This document shows, one piece after another, positions 46,882-57,514 of a stretch of 64,000 bases of DNA. Numbering within the stretch: the first letter of the stretch is position 1; every line of letters starts with the position of its first letter. This DNA is from Gymnodinialimonas ulvae (lineage in GTDB: Bacteria > Pseudomonadota > Alphaproteobacteria > Rhodobacterales > Rhodobacteraceae). The notes beneath the pieces are model-generated. The model was not told where the DNA came from, searched no databases, and saw only the letters and a program-made list of their open reading frames with translations. Position numbers and translations under genes: made by a program. The stretch lies in assembly GCF_037543845.1 (NCBI RefSeq), contig NZ_JBBIFX010000004.1:186001-250000 (forward strand), read 5' to 3'.

Positions 46882-48420
46882 TTATGCGAAGTCAGCGGCG
46901 AATTCGTCGATGGCGGCCTTGAGCTTGTCCGCCGCATCGCCCTTGATCTTCGGATCTTCGTTGGTGATCCAATCGAGCACGTCTTTCTTCTGTGCCCGCA
47001 TGAAGGTCAGCAGACCCTCCTCGAACCGACCCACATCCGAGACGTCGATCTTGTCGAGATACCCGTTCGTGCCCGCAAAGATCATCGTGACGATCTCGGC
47101 ATTGGTCAGCGGCGAATATTGCGGCTGCTTCATCATCTCGGTCAGGCGCGCGCCTCGGGCCAGAAGCGCCTGCGTCGACGCATCAAGGTCCGAACCGAAC
47201 TGCGCAAACGCCGCCATCTCGCGATATTGCGCCAGCGACAACTTCACCGGGCCCGCGACCGAGGACATCGCCTTGGTCTGTGCTGACGATCCAACGCGGC
47301 TCACCGACAGACCGGTGTTCACAGCCGGGCGGATGCCCTGGAAGAACAATTCCGTCTCAAGGAAGATCTGACCATCGGTGATCGAGATCACGTTGGTCGG
47401 AATAAACGCCGAAACGTCGCCGCCCTGCGTCTCGATGATCGGCAACGCCGTCAGCGAGCCGCCACCATTGTCCTCATTCAGCTTCGAGGACCGCTCCAAA
47501 AGGCGCGAGTGCAGGTAGAAAACGTCACCCGGATAGGCTTCGCGGCCCGGCGGACGGCGCAGCAGCAGCGACATCTGACGATACGACACCGCCTGCTTGG
47601 ACAAATCGTCATAAACGATCAGGGCGTGCCGCCCGTTGTCACGGAAGAACTCCGCCATCGCCGTCGCCGCGTAGGGCGCGAGGAACTGCATCGGCGCCGG
47701 ATCCGACGCAGTTGCGGCCACAACGATCGAATATTCAATCGCGCCGGTTTCTTCGAGCTTCTTCACCAGCTGCGCCACGGTCGAGCGCTTCTGACCCACG
47801 GCCACGTAGATGCAGTAGAGCTTCTTGCTCTCATCGTCGCCGGCCGCTTCGTTGTAGCTCTTCTGGTTCAGGATCGTGTCAAGCGCCACGGCGGTCTTGC
47901 CCGTCTGACGGTCGCCGATGATCAACTCGCGCTGGCCACGGCCAACGGGGATCATCGCGTCGATGGCCTTCAGGCCGGTCGCCATTGGTTCGTGCACCGA
48001 CTTGCGTGGGATGATGCCGGGTGCCTTGCTGTCCGCGATCCGACGCTCGGAGGCGTCAATCGGCCCCTTCCCGTCAAGCGGATTGCCAAGGCCGTCCACA
48101 ACACGCCCCAGAAGGCCGTTGCCCGCCGGCACGTCCACGATCGAATTCGTGCGCTTGACTGTGTCGCCTTCCTTGATGTCCCGGTCGGAGCCGAAGATCA
48201 CAACACCCACGTTGTCGGCTTCCAGGTTCAGGGCCATACCCTGAATGCCGCCGGGGAATTCGACCATCTCACCGGCCTGCACGTTGTCGAGGCCGTAGAC
48301 CCGCGCGATACCGTCGCCGACGGACAGAACGCGGCCAACTTCGGCAACCTGTGCGTCCTGACCGAACGACTTGATCTGGTCCTTGAGGATCTGAGAAATC
48401 TCAGCTGCTTGGATCGCCAT
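46882..48420 (-). CDS. atpA: ATP synthase F1 alpha subunit
   Basis: A 512-residue regulatory nucleotide-binding subunit. Walker A is ELIIGDRQTGKTAVALDTIL, with ALIVYDDLSKQAVSYRQMSL as the Walker B region, and RRPPGREAYPGDVFYLHSRL typical of alpha. It starts MAIQAAEISQILKDQIKSFG. ATG follows the atpH stop after a single base, so translation is coupled. Confidence 0.99.
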   Translation of the reverse strand: MAIQAAEISQILKDQIKSFGQDAQVAEVGRVLSVGDGIARVYGLDNVQAGEMVEFPGGIQGMALNLEADNVGVVIFGSDRDIKEGDTVKRTNSIVDVPAGNGLLGRVVDGLGNPLDGKGPIDASERRIADSKAPGIIPRKSVHEPMATGLKAIDAMIPVGRGQRELIIGDRQTGKTAVALDTILNQKSYNEAAGDDESKKLYCIYVAVGQKRSTVAQLVKKLEETGAIEYSIVVAATASDPAPMQFLAPYAATAMAEFFRDNGRHALIVYDDLSKQAVSYRQMSLLLRRPPGREAYPGDVFYLHSRLLERSSKLNEDNGGGSLTALPIIETQGGDVSAFIPTNVISITDGQIFLETELFFQGIRPAVNTGLSVSRVGSSAQTKAMSSVAGPVKLSLAQYREMAAFAQFGSDLDASTQALLARGARLTEMMKQPQYSPLTNAEIVTMIFAGTNGYLDKIDVSDVGRFEEGLLTFMRAQKKDVLDWITNEDPKIKGDAADKLKAAIDEFAADFA

Positions 48421-48421
48421 G

Positions 48422-48982
48422 TTATCCGACCTCTTTCATCGTGTTCTGGAGTGCGTTGAGCTTGGAGCGGATCGACGTGTCGATCATCTTCGAGCCAACT
48501 TTAACAACAAGACCGCCGATGATGCTCTCATCAACGGTCGCTTTCAGGTTCACGGACTTGCCCACCGACGCCTTCAGCGTCTTGGCCAGCCTGTCCATCT
48601 GGGTTTTCGTCAACGCCTTGGCCGAGGTCACCTCTGCCGTCACCTCGCCCTTGTGCTCCGCGATCTTCTCGCGCAGCGCCGTCAGAAGCGCGGGCAGCAC
48701 GAACAACCGCCGCTTGGATGCCATCAGGCGCAGTGTGTTGCCGGTGATCGCGTTCAGGCCCATCTTGTCGGCCACACCGCCGATGGCCGCTGCGGTTTCC
48801 TCGCGCCCGTAGATCGGCGAATGGATCACATCGCGCAGCTCGGCACTGTCGGCGAGCGCGGCGTCGAGGGCATCAATGTCGGATTCCAGCGCGGGCAGCG
48901 CCTTTTCTTCAGACGCCAATTCGAACATCGCAGTCGCATAGCGCGCGGCAATGCCGGTCGAGATCGAAGCTGGTTCGCTCAC
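48422..48982 (-). CDS. atpH: ATP synthase F1 delta subunit
   Basis: A 186-residue peripheral-stalk protein linking F1 to the b subunits. The N-terminal helical domain is ISTGIAARYATAMFELASEE, with MASKRRLFVLPALLTALREK in the middle and the C-terminal domain DESIIGGLVVKVGSKMIDTS, SIRSKLNALQN. The start is GTG 48982, with AAAGGGG 5 nt upstream and the family's usual length. An ATG at 49024 would add 14 residues (MSAPSSATHTKGVF) with no ribosome site. It is the first gene of the operon; F0 genes are not in this window. Confidence 0.95.
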   Translation of the reverse strand: MSEPASISTGIAARYATAMFELASEEKALPALESDIDALDAALADSAELRDVIHSPIYGREETAAAIGGVADKMGLNAITGNTLRLMASKRRLFVLPALLTALREKIAEHKGEVTAEVTSAKALTKTQMDRLAKTLKASVGKSVNLKATVDESIIGGLVVKVGSKMIDTSIRSKLNALQNTMKEVG

Positions 48983-49123
48983 GAAGACCCCTTTCGTATG
49001 CGTCGCGCTCGACGGCGCGCTCATTTCAGACGTTACGCCCGGGTAGGTTGGCAGCGCCGCTGCCCCCCGGGCGATCCCTGTGGTGATGGCGCAGGACCAT
49101 CACTCCCCTGTGAATTCGGGCGG

Positions 49124-49152
49124 GGTGTAGCAGAGGGTTTGCGGCGCTGCAA
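49124..49152 (-). promoter_or_regulatory. Candidate sigma-70-type promoter of atpHAGDC
   Basis: Minus strand: -35 TTGCAG (49147-49152), 17-nt spacer, -10 TACACC (49124-49129). It is about 140 nt upstream of the atpH start. TTG of the -35 and TA of the -10 are conserved. This is the best pair in the 530-nt gap. Confidence 0.4.
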
Positions 49153-49512
49153 CAGGGTCTGCATACGTCCTCTCTGGTTGAAAATCTCCTGGTTTCAAAG
49201 GCTTAACTCAACTCCGCCACGCTGCGGCGCTTTGCCCGGGCAAATCCGGCGGCCCAAAGGCTCGATTCTGGGCCTGTTTCCGTGTTTTTCGGGCCGGTCT
49301 CGCCCTGTCCGCACCGGCCAGCCGGGCAAAACGAACCCGCCGCCGCCGTGCGTCCACCGACCTCACGTCGCACGCGATACCGTCTCAGCGGCCAGGGGGG
49401 CGGGGCCGTGCGGGGCCCGGGTCCGGGCGAGATCGTATTGCGCGGCCTGTCGTTCATCCTCAACACACACCCGGCATAGACACTGGCACGCAGCCATGCG
49501 CAGTCTGCAGCC
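49153..49512. other. Non-coding stretch between atp operon and S41-like gene
   Basis: About 360 nt without a convincing gene. It contains a short inverted pair TTGAAA/TTTCAA near 49177-49197 and several GC-rich partial palindromes (for example GGCCCGG and GCCGGCC types) but nothing I can assign. Promoters for the two divergent transcripts must lie in 48983-49512. Confidence 0.6.
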
Positions 49513-50700
49513 ATGTCCCCCGATCAAGACCTCCAGCAGGACCTGGAGCAACTCCTGCAAATTGTCTTGCCCGCCGATCCCAGCTTTCGGCGGATAGAAA
49601 GGGCGGTCTTGGACAGCTGCATCGAGGACGCAAGGCGGCATGCACGGGACGGTGACAAAAACGCGTTTCTCCTGTCCGTGATGCGCCTTATGGCGCTGCC
49701 TGACAACGGCCACACACGCTTTATCCCTAACACCGCTATCCGGGTGCTTCCGCTCAGATTCGTGAGCATTGCGTCAAGCGTCCACCTGGTTTTCGCAGCC
49801 CCGGACATCACGGCGTCAACTGGGGCGCTGGTCGCGGTCAACGGAACACCCGTCCGCCAGATTGAAAGCGCCGCAGGGCGGTTCCTCGCCGGAACGCCGC
49901 AACGCAAACGGGTCATCGGGTCGATCCTGCTCGCGTGGCCCTATGCCTTGGCGCAGTTGGGATTTCCGTCGAAAGGCGGCGCAACCGAATACCGCTTGCA
50001 AGACGCGGATGGGCAGATCATCGACCTGAAAGTCGACCATGAAAATACGGCGCTCGCATCGACCCTCTACCCCAGGTCCGAGCATGGCAGGGCCGATCCG
50101 GCCTGGGAACCGGGGACGTTTGTGAAGATCATCACAGGGACGGGGATCGGGCTTTCAATCGCGCTTCCGAGTTTCTTTGACCCTGGCGAAACCGCGCTCG
50201 CAAAAGCGATCTCAAATGCGGCCGAGCAGGTGACGGCCCATGCACATTCACCTCTCCTGATTGATGTCCGCGGGAATACCGGTGGCGACTTTCTGAAAAC
50301 CATGCCTCTGATCGACGCCATTGCCGGATCTGCACGGCGGCAGGTGGTCGTACTTGTGGACAAATTCACATTCTCGGCGGCAATCGTGTTTGTTGCGATC
50401 CTGAAGCATCGTTTGGGCGACAGGCTCAGGATTCTTGGCGAAGACATGGGCGACGGGCTGGCATTCTTTGCCGAAGGCGGGCTCCTGGATCTGCCGGCCA
50501 GCAGGGCCGCCGTGCGCTATTCCTCCGCCTTCCATGACTGGAAGACCGGATGCATCGATGAAACCACGCCACCCGAGATCGCGCACCACATCGTCGCGGT
50601 GGGGTCGCTGGATCTGGATGGACCCTGCATCGCCGAACCCACCGTGGCCAAAGCAGACGGCGACTTGTACCGACATATCCTCACGCGTCTGACGTCATAA
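49513..50700 (+). CDS. S41-family peptidase-like protein
   Basis: A 395-residue protein. The first 100 residues are helical (MSPDQDLQQDLEQLLQIVLP, with LPADPSFRRIERAVLDSCIE), followed by a PDZ-like part with GALVAVNGTPVRQIESAAGR. The C-terminal half resembles S41/CtpA peptidases: LLIDVRGNTGGDFLKTMPLI is the family D-x-R-G-N-x-G-G strand and VVVLVDKFTFSAAIVFVAIL holds the catalytic-Ser position (TFSAA). The expected Lys is not clear in KHRLGDRLRILGE. There is no signal peptide, unusual for the family, so it would act in the cytoplasm or be a non-classical form. ATG 49513 has a poor ribosome site. Confidence 0.75.
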   Translation: MSPDQDLQQDLEQLLQIVLPADPSFRRIERAVLDSCIEDARRHARDGDKNAFLLSVMRLMALPDNGHTRFIPNTAIRVLPLRFVSIASSVHLVFAAPDITASTGALVAVNGTPVRQIESAAGRFLAGTPQRKRVIGSILLAWPYALAQLGFPSKGGATEYRLQDADGQIIDLKVDHENTALASTLYPRSEHGRADPAWEPGTFVKIITGTGIGLSIALPSFFDPGETALAKAISNAAEQVTAHAHSPLLIDVRGNTGGDFLKTMPLIDAIAGSARRQVVVLVDKFTFSAAIVFVAILKHRLGDRLRILGEDMGDGLAFFAEGGLLDLPASRAAVRYSSAFHDWKTGCIDETTPPEIAHHIVAVGSLDLDGPCIAEPTVAKADGDLYRHILTRLTS

Positions 50701-50736
50701 TGGAACGCTTGGTCCCTCTCTCCTACGCCTCGGCGG

Positions 50737-51276
50737 TTACGCCCCCACGCTCCACCGCGCACTCGCGCCCGCCACCCGCGCCCCAAAAACGCGCGCCGTC
50801 TCAAGATCCCCGTCACTGACCGGCTCTGTCGCCATAAGCCCCAACCACGACCCGTCCCGGTTGATGCCCGCGCGACCGGGCTTCACCGGCGCGCCGATCT
50901 CCGATTGCCCGACCCAGATCATGCCCATCTGCGCCGCAAATACCGCAAGCCGCACCAGCGCATTCATCTTGTCCCCCGACGGATGCACCGCCACCGTGAA
51001 CCCGGCGGCGATCTTGTTGGCCCATCGCCCCGTGTCCCACCGGTTTGCGGCCTCTTCCAGGATCAGGTCGAACCGCGCGGCCGTGGACCCCATGTATGTC
51101 GGCGCGCCGAACACAATTGCCGGGGCCGCATCCAGCGCCGCCCAATCCTCCGCACCGATCCGCGCCACATCCACAAGCCGCGCCGCCCCGATCCCATCGG
51201 CCCCAATCCCGTCGACGACAGCCTCGGCCAAGGCGCGGGTGTGCCCGGTGTCGCTATAGTAAAGGACGCAGATCAC
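50737..51276 (-). CDS. Flavodoxin-family (WrbA-like) protein
   Basis: A 179-residue flavodoxin fold: FMN phosphate loop VLYYSDTGHTRALAEAVVDG, second loop VFGAPTYMGSTAARFDLILE (P-T-Y-M-G is the WrbA/NQO motif), and a ribityl-side segment KIAAGFTVAVHPSGDKMNAL. WrbA proteins reduce quinones with two electrons; this one is shorter and its partner is unknown. The GTG start overlaps the methyltransferase stop (GTGA), so the pair is co-translated. Confidence 0.85.
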   Translation of the reverse strand: MICVLYYSDTGHTRALAEAVVDGIGADGIGAARLVDVARIGAEDWAALDAAPAIVFGAPTYMGSTAARFDLILEEAANRWDTGRWANKIAAGFTVAVHPSGDKMNALVRLAVFAAQMGMIWVGQSEIGAPVKPGRAGINRDGSWLGLMATEPVSDGDLETARVFGARVAGASARWSVGA

Positions 51277-52031
51277 TGCGCGTCGCGTCCCGACACGCCC
51301 GCAGGCTTTGCCGTGCCCTCCAGTACCCGAAGCGGGCGCTTCACGCGTTCCGCCAGCCCCGGCCTTGGCCGCGCCGGTACCTGCTTTGAGGCTTCCAGCA
51401 AGATCACCCCGCCCGCCCGGCTTCGGGTCAGCTTGCCACCGATCCGTTCCAGCATGTCCGACGATCGCAGCCAGAACCGTTGATGCGACGGCGGCGAAAA
51501 CAACGCCGCCGCATGGCGTTCTGGCACGAAATCATGGTGTTTGAGCTGCGCCTCCAACTGCCCCAGCGAATAGGGCCGCCCGAAACCAAAGGGCGTCCCG
51601 TCGCGGCGCGCCCAGAGCCCCGACCGGTTCGGCACGATGAACAACGCGCGCCCGCCCGGCGCCAGCACCCGCTGGCATTCCTCCAGAACCGCCGCCGGAT
51701 GCTCCGACGTCTCCACGCCATGCAGGCACACCAACTTGTCGACGCTCTCGCTTTGCACCGGCCAAAGCCCCTCCCGGCACAGGGCCGAGACATTCTGCAA
51801 CCCCGCGGGCCATGGCATCACCCCCTGCTCGCCGGGCATCAGCGCGATCACCCGCGCTGCATCGGCCAGATACGGGCGCAACAACGGCACCGCAAAGCCG
51901 AAGCCTACCACCGTCTGCCCCTTCGCATCCGGCCACATCTTCAGCATCCGCTCCCGCACCGCTTTCTGCGCGATCCGGCCAAGCCGCGTGCGGTAATAAA
52001 ATTGCCGCAGGTCAAGTACGTCGAGATGCAT
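51273..52031 (-). CDS. Class I SAM-dependent methyltransferase
   Basis: A 252-residue methyltransferase-like protein. The SAM-fold core is QTVVGFGFAVPLLRPYLADA (motif I, degenerate G-x-G-x-A), then SVDKLVCLHGVETSEHPAAV (post-motif region), and ECQRVLAPGGRALFIVPNRS (the L-x-P-G-G motif). The end is basic (RPRPGLAERVKRPLRVLEG). The substrate is unknown. ATG 52031 gives MHLDVLDLRQFYYRTRLGRI; longer in-frame starts reach into the divergent gloB gene. It is divergent from gloB with 76 nt between. Confidence 0.88.
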   Translation of the reverse strand: MHLDVLDLRQFYYRTRLGRIAQKAVRERMLKMWPDAKGQTVVGFGFAVPLLRPYLADAARVIALMPGEQGVMPWPAGLQNVSALCREGLWPVQSESVDKLVCLHGVETSEHPAAVLEECQRVLAPGGRALFIVPNRSGLWARRDGTPFGFGRPYSLGQLEAQLKHHDFVPERHAAALFSPPSHQRFWLRSSDMLERIGGKLTRSRAGGVILLEASKQVPARPRPGLAERVKRPLRVLEGTAKPAGVSGRDAQ

Positions 52032-52107
52032 GCCCGTTTTCCGTTTGAACCCCGCCGCGCCATAGCGCAGGCTTTCTCGGAAGATAACCAACCGGGGCGC
52101 GATTACC

Positions 52108-52878
52108 ATGACCGAACCGCAGATCATCACCATTGCCTGCTTGTCCGACAACTACGCCTTCCTGCTCCACGATCCCGGCACCGGGGCCACCGCCTGCGTC
52201 GACGTGCCCGATCATGCGCCGATCCTCGCCGAGCTGGACGCCCGCGGCTGGAGCCTCAGCCAAATTCTGATCACCCACCACCATTGGGACCACATCCAGG
52301 GCGTCGATGCACTGAAGGGTGCCACAGGCGCGCATATCTACGGCTGCGGCGCGGATGCCGCCCGCCTGCCCCCGCTCGATCACCCTTTGGCCGAAGGCGA
52401 CACGTTCCAGATCGGCGACATCGCGGTGCAGGTCCTCGATGTTTCGGGCCATTGCGACAACCACCTCGCCTTCGTCGCCCCCACCGCCGGGGCCGCTTTC
52501 ACCGCCGACAGCCTCATGGCGCTTGGCTGCGGACGGCTCTTCGAAGGCACACCGGATCAGATGTGGCAAAGCCTGCAGAAGCTCGCCGCCCTGCCGCCCG
52601 AGACCATGATCTATTCCGGCCATGAATACACCGCCGCGAATGCGCGCTTCGCCGTGACCATTGAACCCGACAATCAAAACCTTATCTCTCGCATAGACAC
52701 GATCACCGCAGCCCGCTCCGCGGGCGCACCGACCGTGCCCTCCAGCCTCGCCCAGGAATTGGCCACCAATCCGTTCCTCCGCGCAACCGATCCCGGCGTC
52801 GCCGCCTCCCTCGGGATGGCCGGTGCAGCCCCCGCCCGCGTCTTTGCCGAGATCCGATCCCGAAAAGACGCGTTTTGA
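52108..52878 (+). CDS. gloB: Hydroxyacylglutathione hydrolase (glyoxalase II)
   Basis: A 256-residue metallo-beta-lactamase-fold enzyme hydrolysing S-lactoylglutathione. The binuclear metal motif is LITHHHWDHIQGVDAL (THxHxDH), with further ligands in VLDVSGHCDNHLAFV (His), AFTADSLMALGCGRLFEGT (Asp) and MIYSGHEYTAANARFA (His). The C-terminal helical domain with NPFLRATDP is typical of GloB. Together with the glyoxalase I-like gene at 8.6 kb it completes methylglyoxal detoxification. Confidence 0.96.
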   Translation: MTEPQIITIACLSDNYAFLLHDPGTGATACVDVPDHAPILAELDARGWSLSQILITHHHWDHIQGVDALKGATGAHIYGCGADAARLPPLDHPLAEGDTFQIGDIAVQVLDVSGHCDNHLAFVAPTAGAAFTADSLMALGCGRLFEGTPDQMWQSLQKLAALPPETMIYSGHEYTAANARFAVTIEPDNQNLISRIDTITAARSAGAPTVPSSLAQELATNPFLRATDPGVAASLGMAGAAPARVFAEIRSRKDAF

Positions 52879-53088
52879 TTACCTTTGCAGCATCTTGCTG
52901 GAAAATCGTGCAACCCCAAGACCTTACGCCGGATTAACCTTTTAATCTCAGCATCTTGCGACCCAGAACACGGACCGTTGATGCGTTTTTTCTTGAAACC
53001 TCCGCGCGGAAAGCAAAACTTAATCATATGAGGCCACGATCGAGAGGTGGCTTGCGCCCCCTCGATGCAGACGAAAGGAGCACGCAAC

Positions 53089-55425
<2,337 letters not shown>

Positions 55426-55449
55426 ACCAAACGGACCAGAGCCAGAAAG

Positions 55450-55487
55450 AAGGGGCCGGTGTAAGATGCACTGGCCCCTTTTCCTTT
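55450..55487 (+). terminator. Rho-independent terminator of clpA
   Basis: AAGGGGCCGGTG (55450-55461), 7-nt loop, CACTGGCCCCTT (55469-55480): a 12-bp stem with one G-T pair, followed by TTCCTTT. It lies 25 nt after the clpA stop. The rest of the gap to 55658 shows no gene. Confidence 0.9.
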
Positions 55488-55658
55488 GCCGATCCCCGCG
55501 GCGGTGAAACCTCCGCTCACATGACCGCAGATCCGCTCCCCTGAACGCAGATCCCGCGCGTGAGCATCCCACCCCAAACCCCGTTCATCTGGACATGTTT
55601 TTCGCGCATTAACTGTCCAATGGAACGCAAATGCATTCGCCGGAACGCATCCCGGCGC

Positions 55659-57512
55659 TCACCGTTCGGTCAGTTTCAACTCGATCCGCCGGTTCGACGC
55701 CTGCCCTTCCGCTGTGGCGTTTGACGCAATCGGACGGTGTTCACCAAACCCCGTCGCCGCCAGCCGTGACGGCGGAATCCCAAGGTTTTCAGACATATAG
55801 AGCACAACCGACAAGGCCCGCGCCTGGCTCAGCTCCCAATTATTGGAAAATGCGCCACCTGGCCGGATCTGTTGGTCATCCGTGTGGCCATCGACCCGGA
55901 TAATCCAGTCAATCTCCGCCGGAATTTCGTCCGCCACCTCCAGCAAGAGATCTGCGACGCCTTGAATTTGCTGGAGGCCTTCGGCGGCAAGATCGGCCGA
56001 GCCCACTTCGAACAGCACCTCTGACGAGAACACGAACCGGTCCCCATCAATCCGAACCCCCTCGCGCCCCTCCAAAAGCTCGCGCAGCCGCCCGAAAAAC
56101 TCCGACCGATACCGCTCCAATTCCTGCGCCTCCGCCGCCAACCGCTCCGCCTCAGCCGCCTCAAGCACCGCGTTTGCGCGCTCTTCCGCCGCCAGTTGAG
56201 CCAAGGCGGTGTTGAGCCGCGAGCCAAGCGACGAGATCTGCACCTGCGCCTCCACGTCCCGCTCATCCGCTTGATCCAAAAGCGTTTCCAGCGACCCCAG
56301 CTGTGCGCGCAACGCGGCAACCTGTTCGTTCAACAGTGCCACTTGCCGCGCGCTTTCGGCCGACGCGCTTTGCGCTGCGTCCAACTCCCGGTTCGCTTGC
56401 GCCAACAGAACCGCGCGCGCCTCCGCCTCGCTCAGTGCCTCCGCCAATTCCGTGTCTGTCGCTTGTTGCGCCGCCAAGGCCGCAACCAGTTGCGCCTCCA
56501 ATGTCGCAAGCTCGTCCGACACATCCGACGCCTCCGCAGTCACATTCCCCAATCGCGACGTCAGATCCTCGCGCGCCGCCTCAGCCGCCGCCAAAAGAGT
56601 AAGCGTATCCTCCGCCCGCTGGCGCTGCTCCTCAAGCGCAAGCGTCATCGCCGTAAGCTCTGCATCGGCATCCTGCAGCCTTTGACGCAAGGCCTCCGCC
56701 GCCGCCGCCTCCGCCAGACGCGCGGCCTCCTCTTCGGACAATTCGGTCTCCAAACCGCTCAACCGGTCGCGCAAAGCCGCCGCCGCCGCCTGCTCCGCCA
56801 ACCGGGCCGCTTCCGCTTCGGACAGGTCGGTTTCCGCGTCTTGCAACTGTGCTGCAAGCGCCTCAGTGCGGGTCTCTCCACGTGCCAAAGCTGCCATGGC
56901 ATCCGCGAGTGACGCATCGCTTTGTGCCGCCTGTGCTTCAAGGTCGGCGATCAAGGCCTCCAACGCCTCACGCCGGGCCGCGGCCAATCGGGCCGCTTCC
57001 GCGGTTGCGTCGATTTCGGCACGCGCGCTGGCCAGCGCAAGGTTCAACGCCTCGGTTTCCGACAGCGCCTCGGTCAACGCGGCCTCGGCCTCGCTCAGCC
57101 CCGCCGACAGGTCCGTGTTCTGTGCCAACAAGCCCGCGACCTGTTCTTCGAACGCTACGATCCGCGCGGCCTGCGCGGCGCGCTCGGCGGTCAATGACGC
57201 GATGACCGCCTCTTGCGCTTCGGCCGCCGCTTCCGCCGCCGACAGGGATCCGGTCAGGGTCGCCACGCGGCTTTCCAAATCGCCGGCCCGGGCCTCTTCC
57301 AGCCCCAACGCCTCGGCCAATTGATTCACCTGCGCGGTCAACGCGTCCAACTCATCATCTTGCGAGCTGATTTCTTCGGAGAGGACGAATTGCATGATCA
57401 TGAAGATCGACAAAACGAATATCATCACCATCAAAAGGGCCGTGATCGCATCGACGAACCCGGGCCAGATCGTGCCCGACATGCCTTGGCGTGCGCCCCG
57501 ATGAAAGGCCAT
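55659..57512 (-). CDS. MotB/OmpA-like protein with giant coiled coil
   Basis: A 617-residue protein. A short cytoplasmic N-terminus leads to one membrane helix (about residues 18-44, FVDAITALLMVMIFVLSIFM) with Asp21 where MotB, ExbD and TolR carry the proton-binding Asp. About 400 residues of Ala/Glu-rich heptads (46-460, such as AEAARLAEQAAAAALRDRLS) follow, then an OmpA-type domain (490-617) with VDGHTDDQQI, NWELSQARA and NRRIELKL, which binds peptidoglycan. It is translated right after the channel-like gene (2-nt gap). Together they look like a stator-type ion-driven unit. No flagellar, Tol or Ton genes are near. The coiled coil is far longer than in MotB, whose periplasmic linker is about 60 residues. 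Confidence 0.88.
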   Translation of the reverse strand: MAFHRGARQGMSGTIWPGFVDAITALLMVMIFVLSIFMIMQFVLSEEISSQDDELDALTAQVNQLAEALGLEEARAGDLESRVATLTGSLSAAEAAAEAQEAVIASLTAERAAQAARIVAFEEQVAGLLAQNTDLSAGLSEAEAALTEALSETEALNLALASARAEIDATAEAARLAAARREALEALIADLEAQAAQSDASLADAMAALARGETRTEALAAQLQDAETDLSEAEAARLAEQAAAAALRDRLSGLETELSEEEAARLAEAAAAEALRQRLQDADAELTAMTLALEEQRQRAEDTLTLLAAAEAAREDLTSRLGNVTAEASDVSDELATLEAQLVAALAAQQATDTELAEALSEAEARAVLLAQANRELDAAQSASAESARQVALLNEQVAALRAQLGSLETLLDQADERDVEAQVQISSLGSRLNTALAQLAAEERANAVLEAAEAERLAAEAQELERYRSEFFGRLRELLEGREGVRIDGDRFVFSSEVLFEVGSADLAAEGLQQIQGVADLLLEVADEIPAEIDWIIRVDGHTDDQQIRPGGAFSNNWELSQARALSVVLYMSENLGIPPSRLAATGFGEHRPIASNATAEGQASNRRIELKLTER

Positions 57513-57514
57513 GG

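Noticed and set aside
49177..49197. TTGAAA/TTTCAA inverted pair in the atp-S41 gap
   Set aside because: Six-base arms separated by 9 nt are expected by chance; no -35/-10 partner or conserved position.
52992..52998. CTTGAAA as a sigma-32 -35 box for clpA
   Set aside because: No matching -10 (CCCCAT-like or CTAT-like) sits at the expected distance; the closest candidates need a 20-nt spacer.
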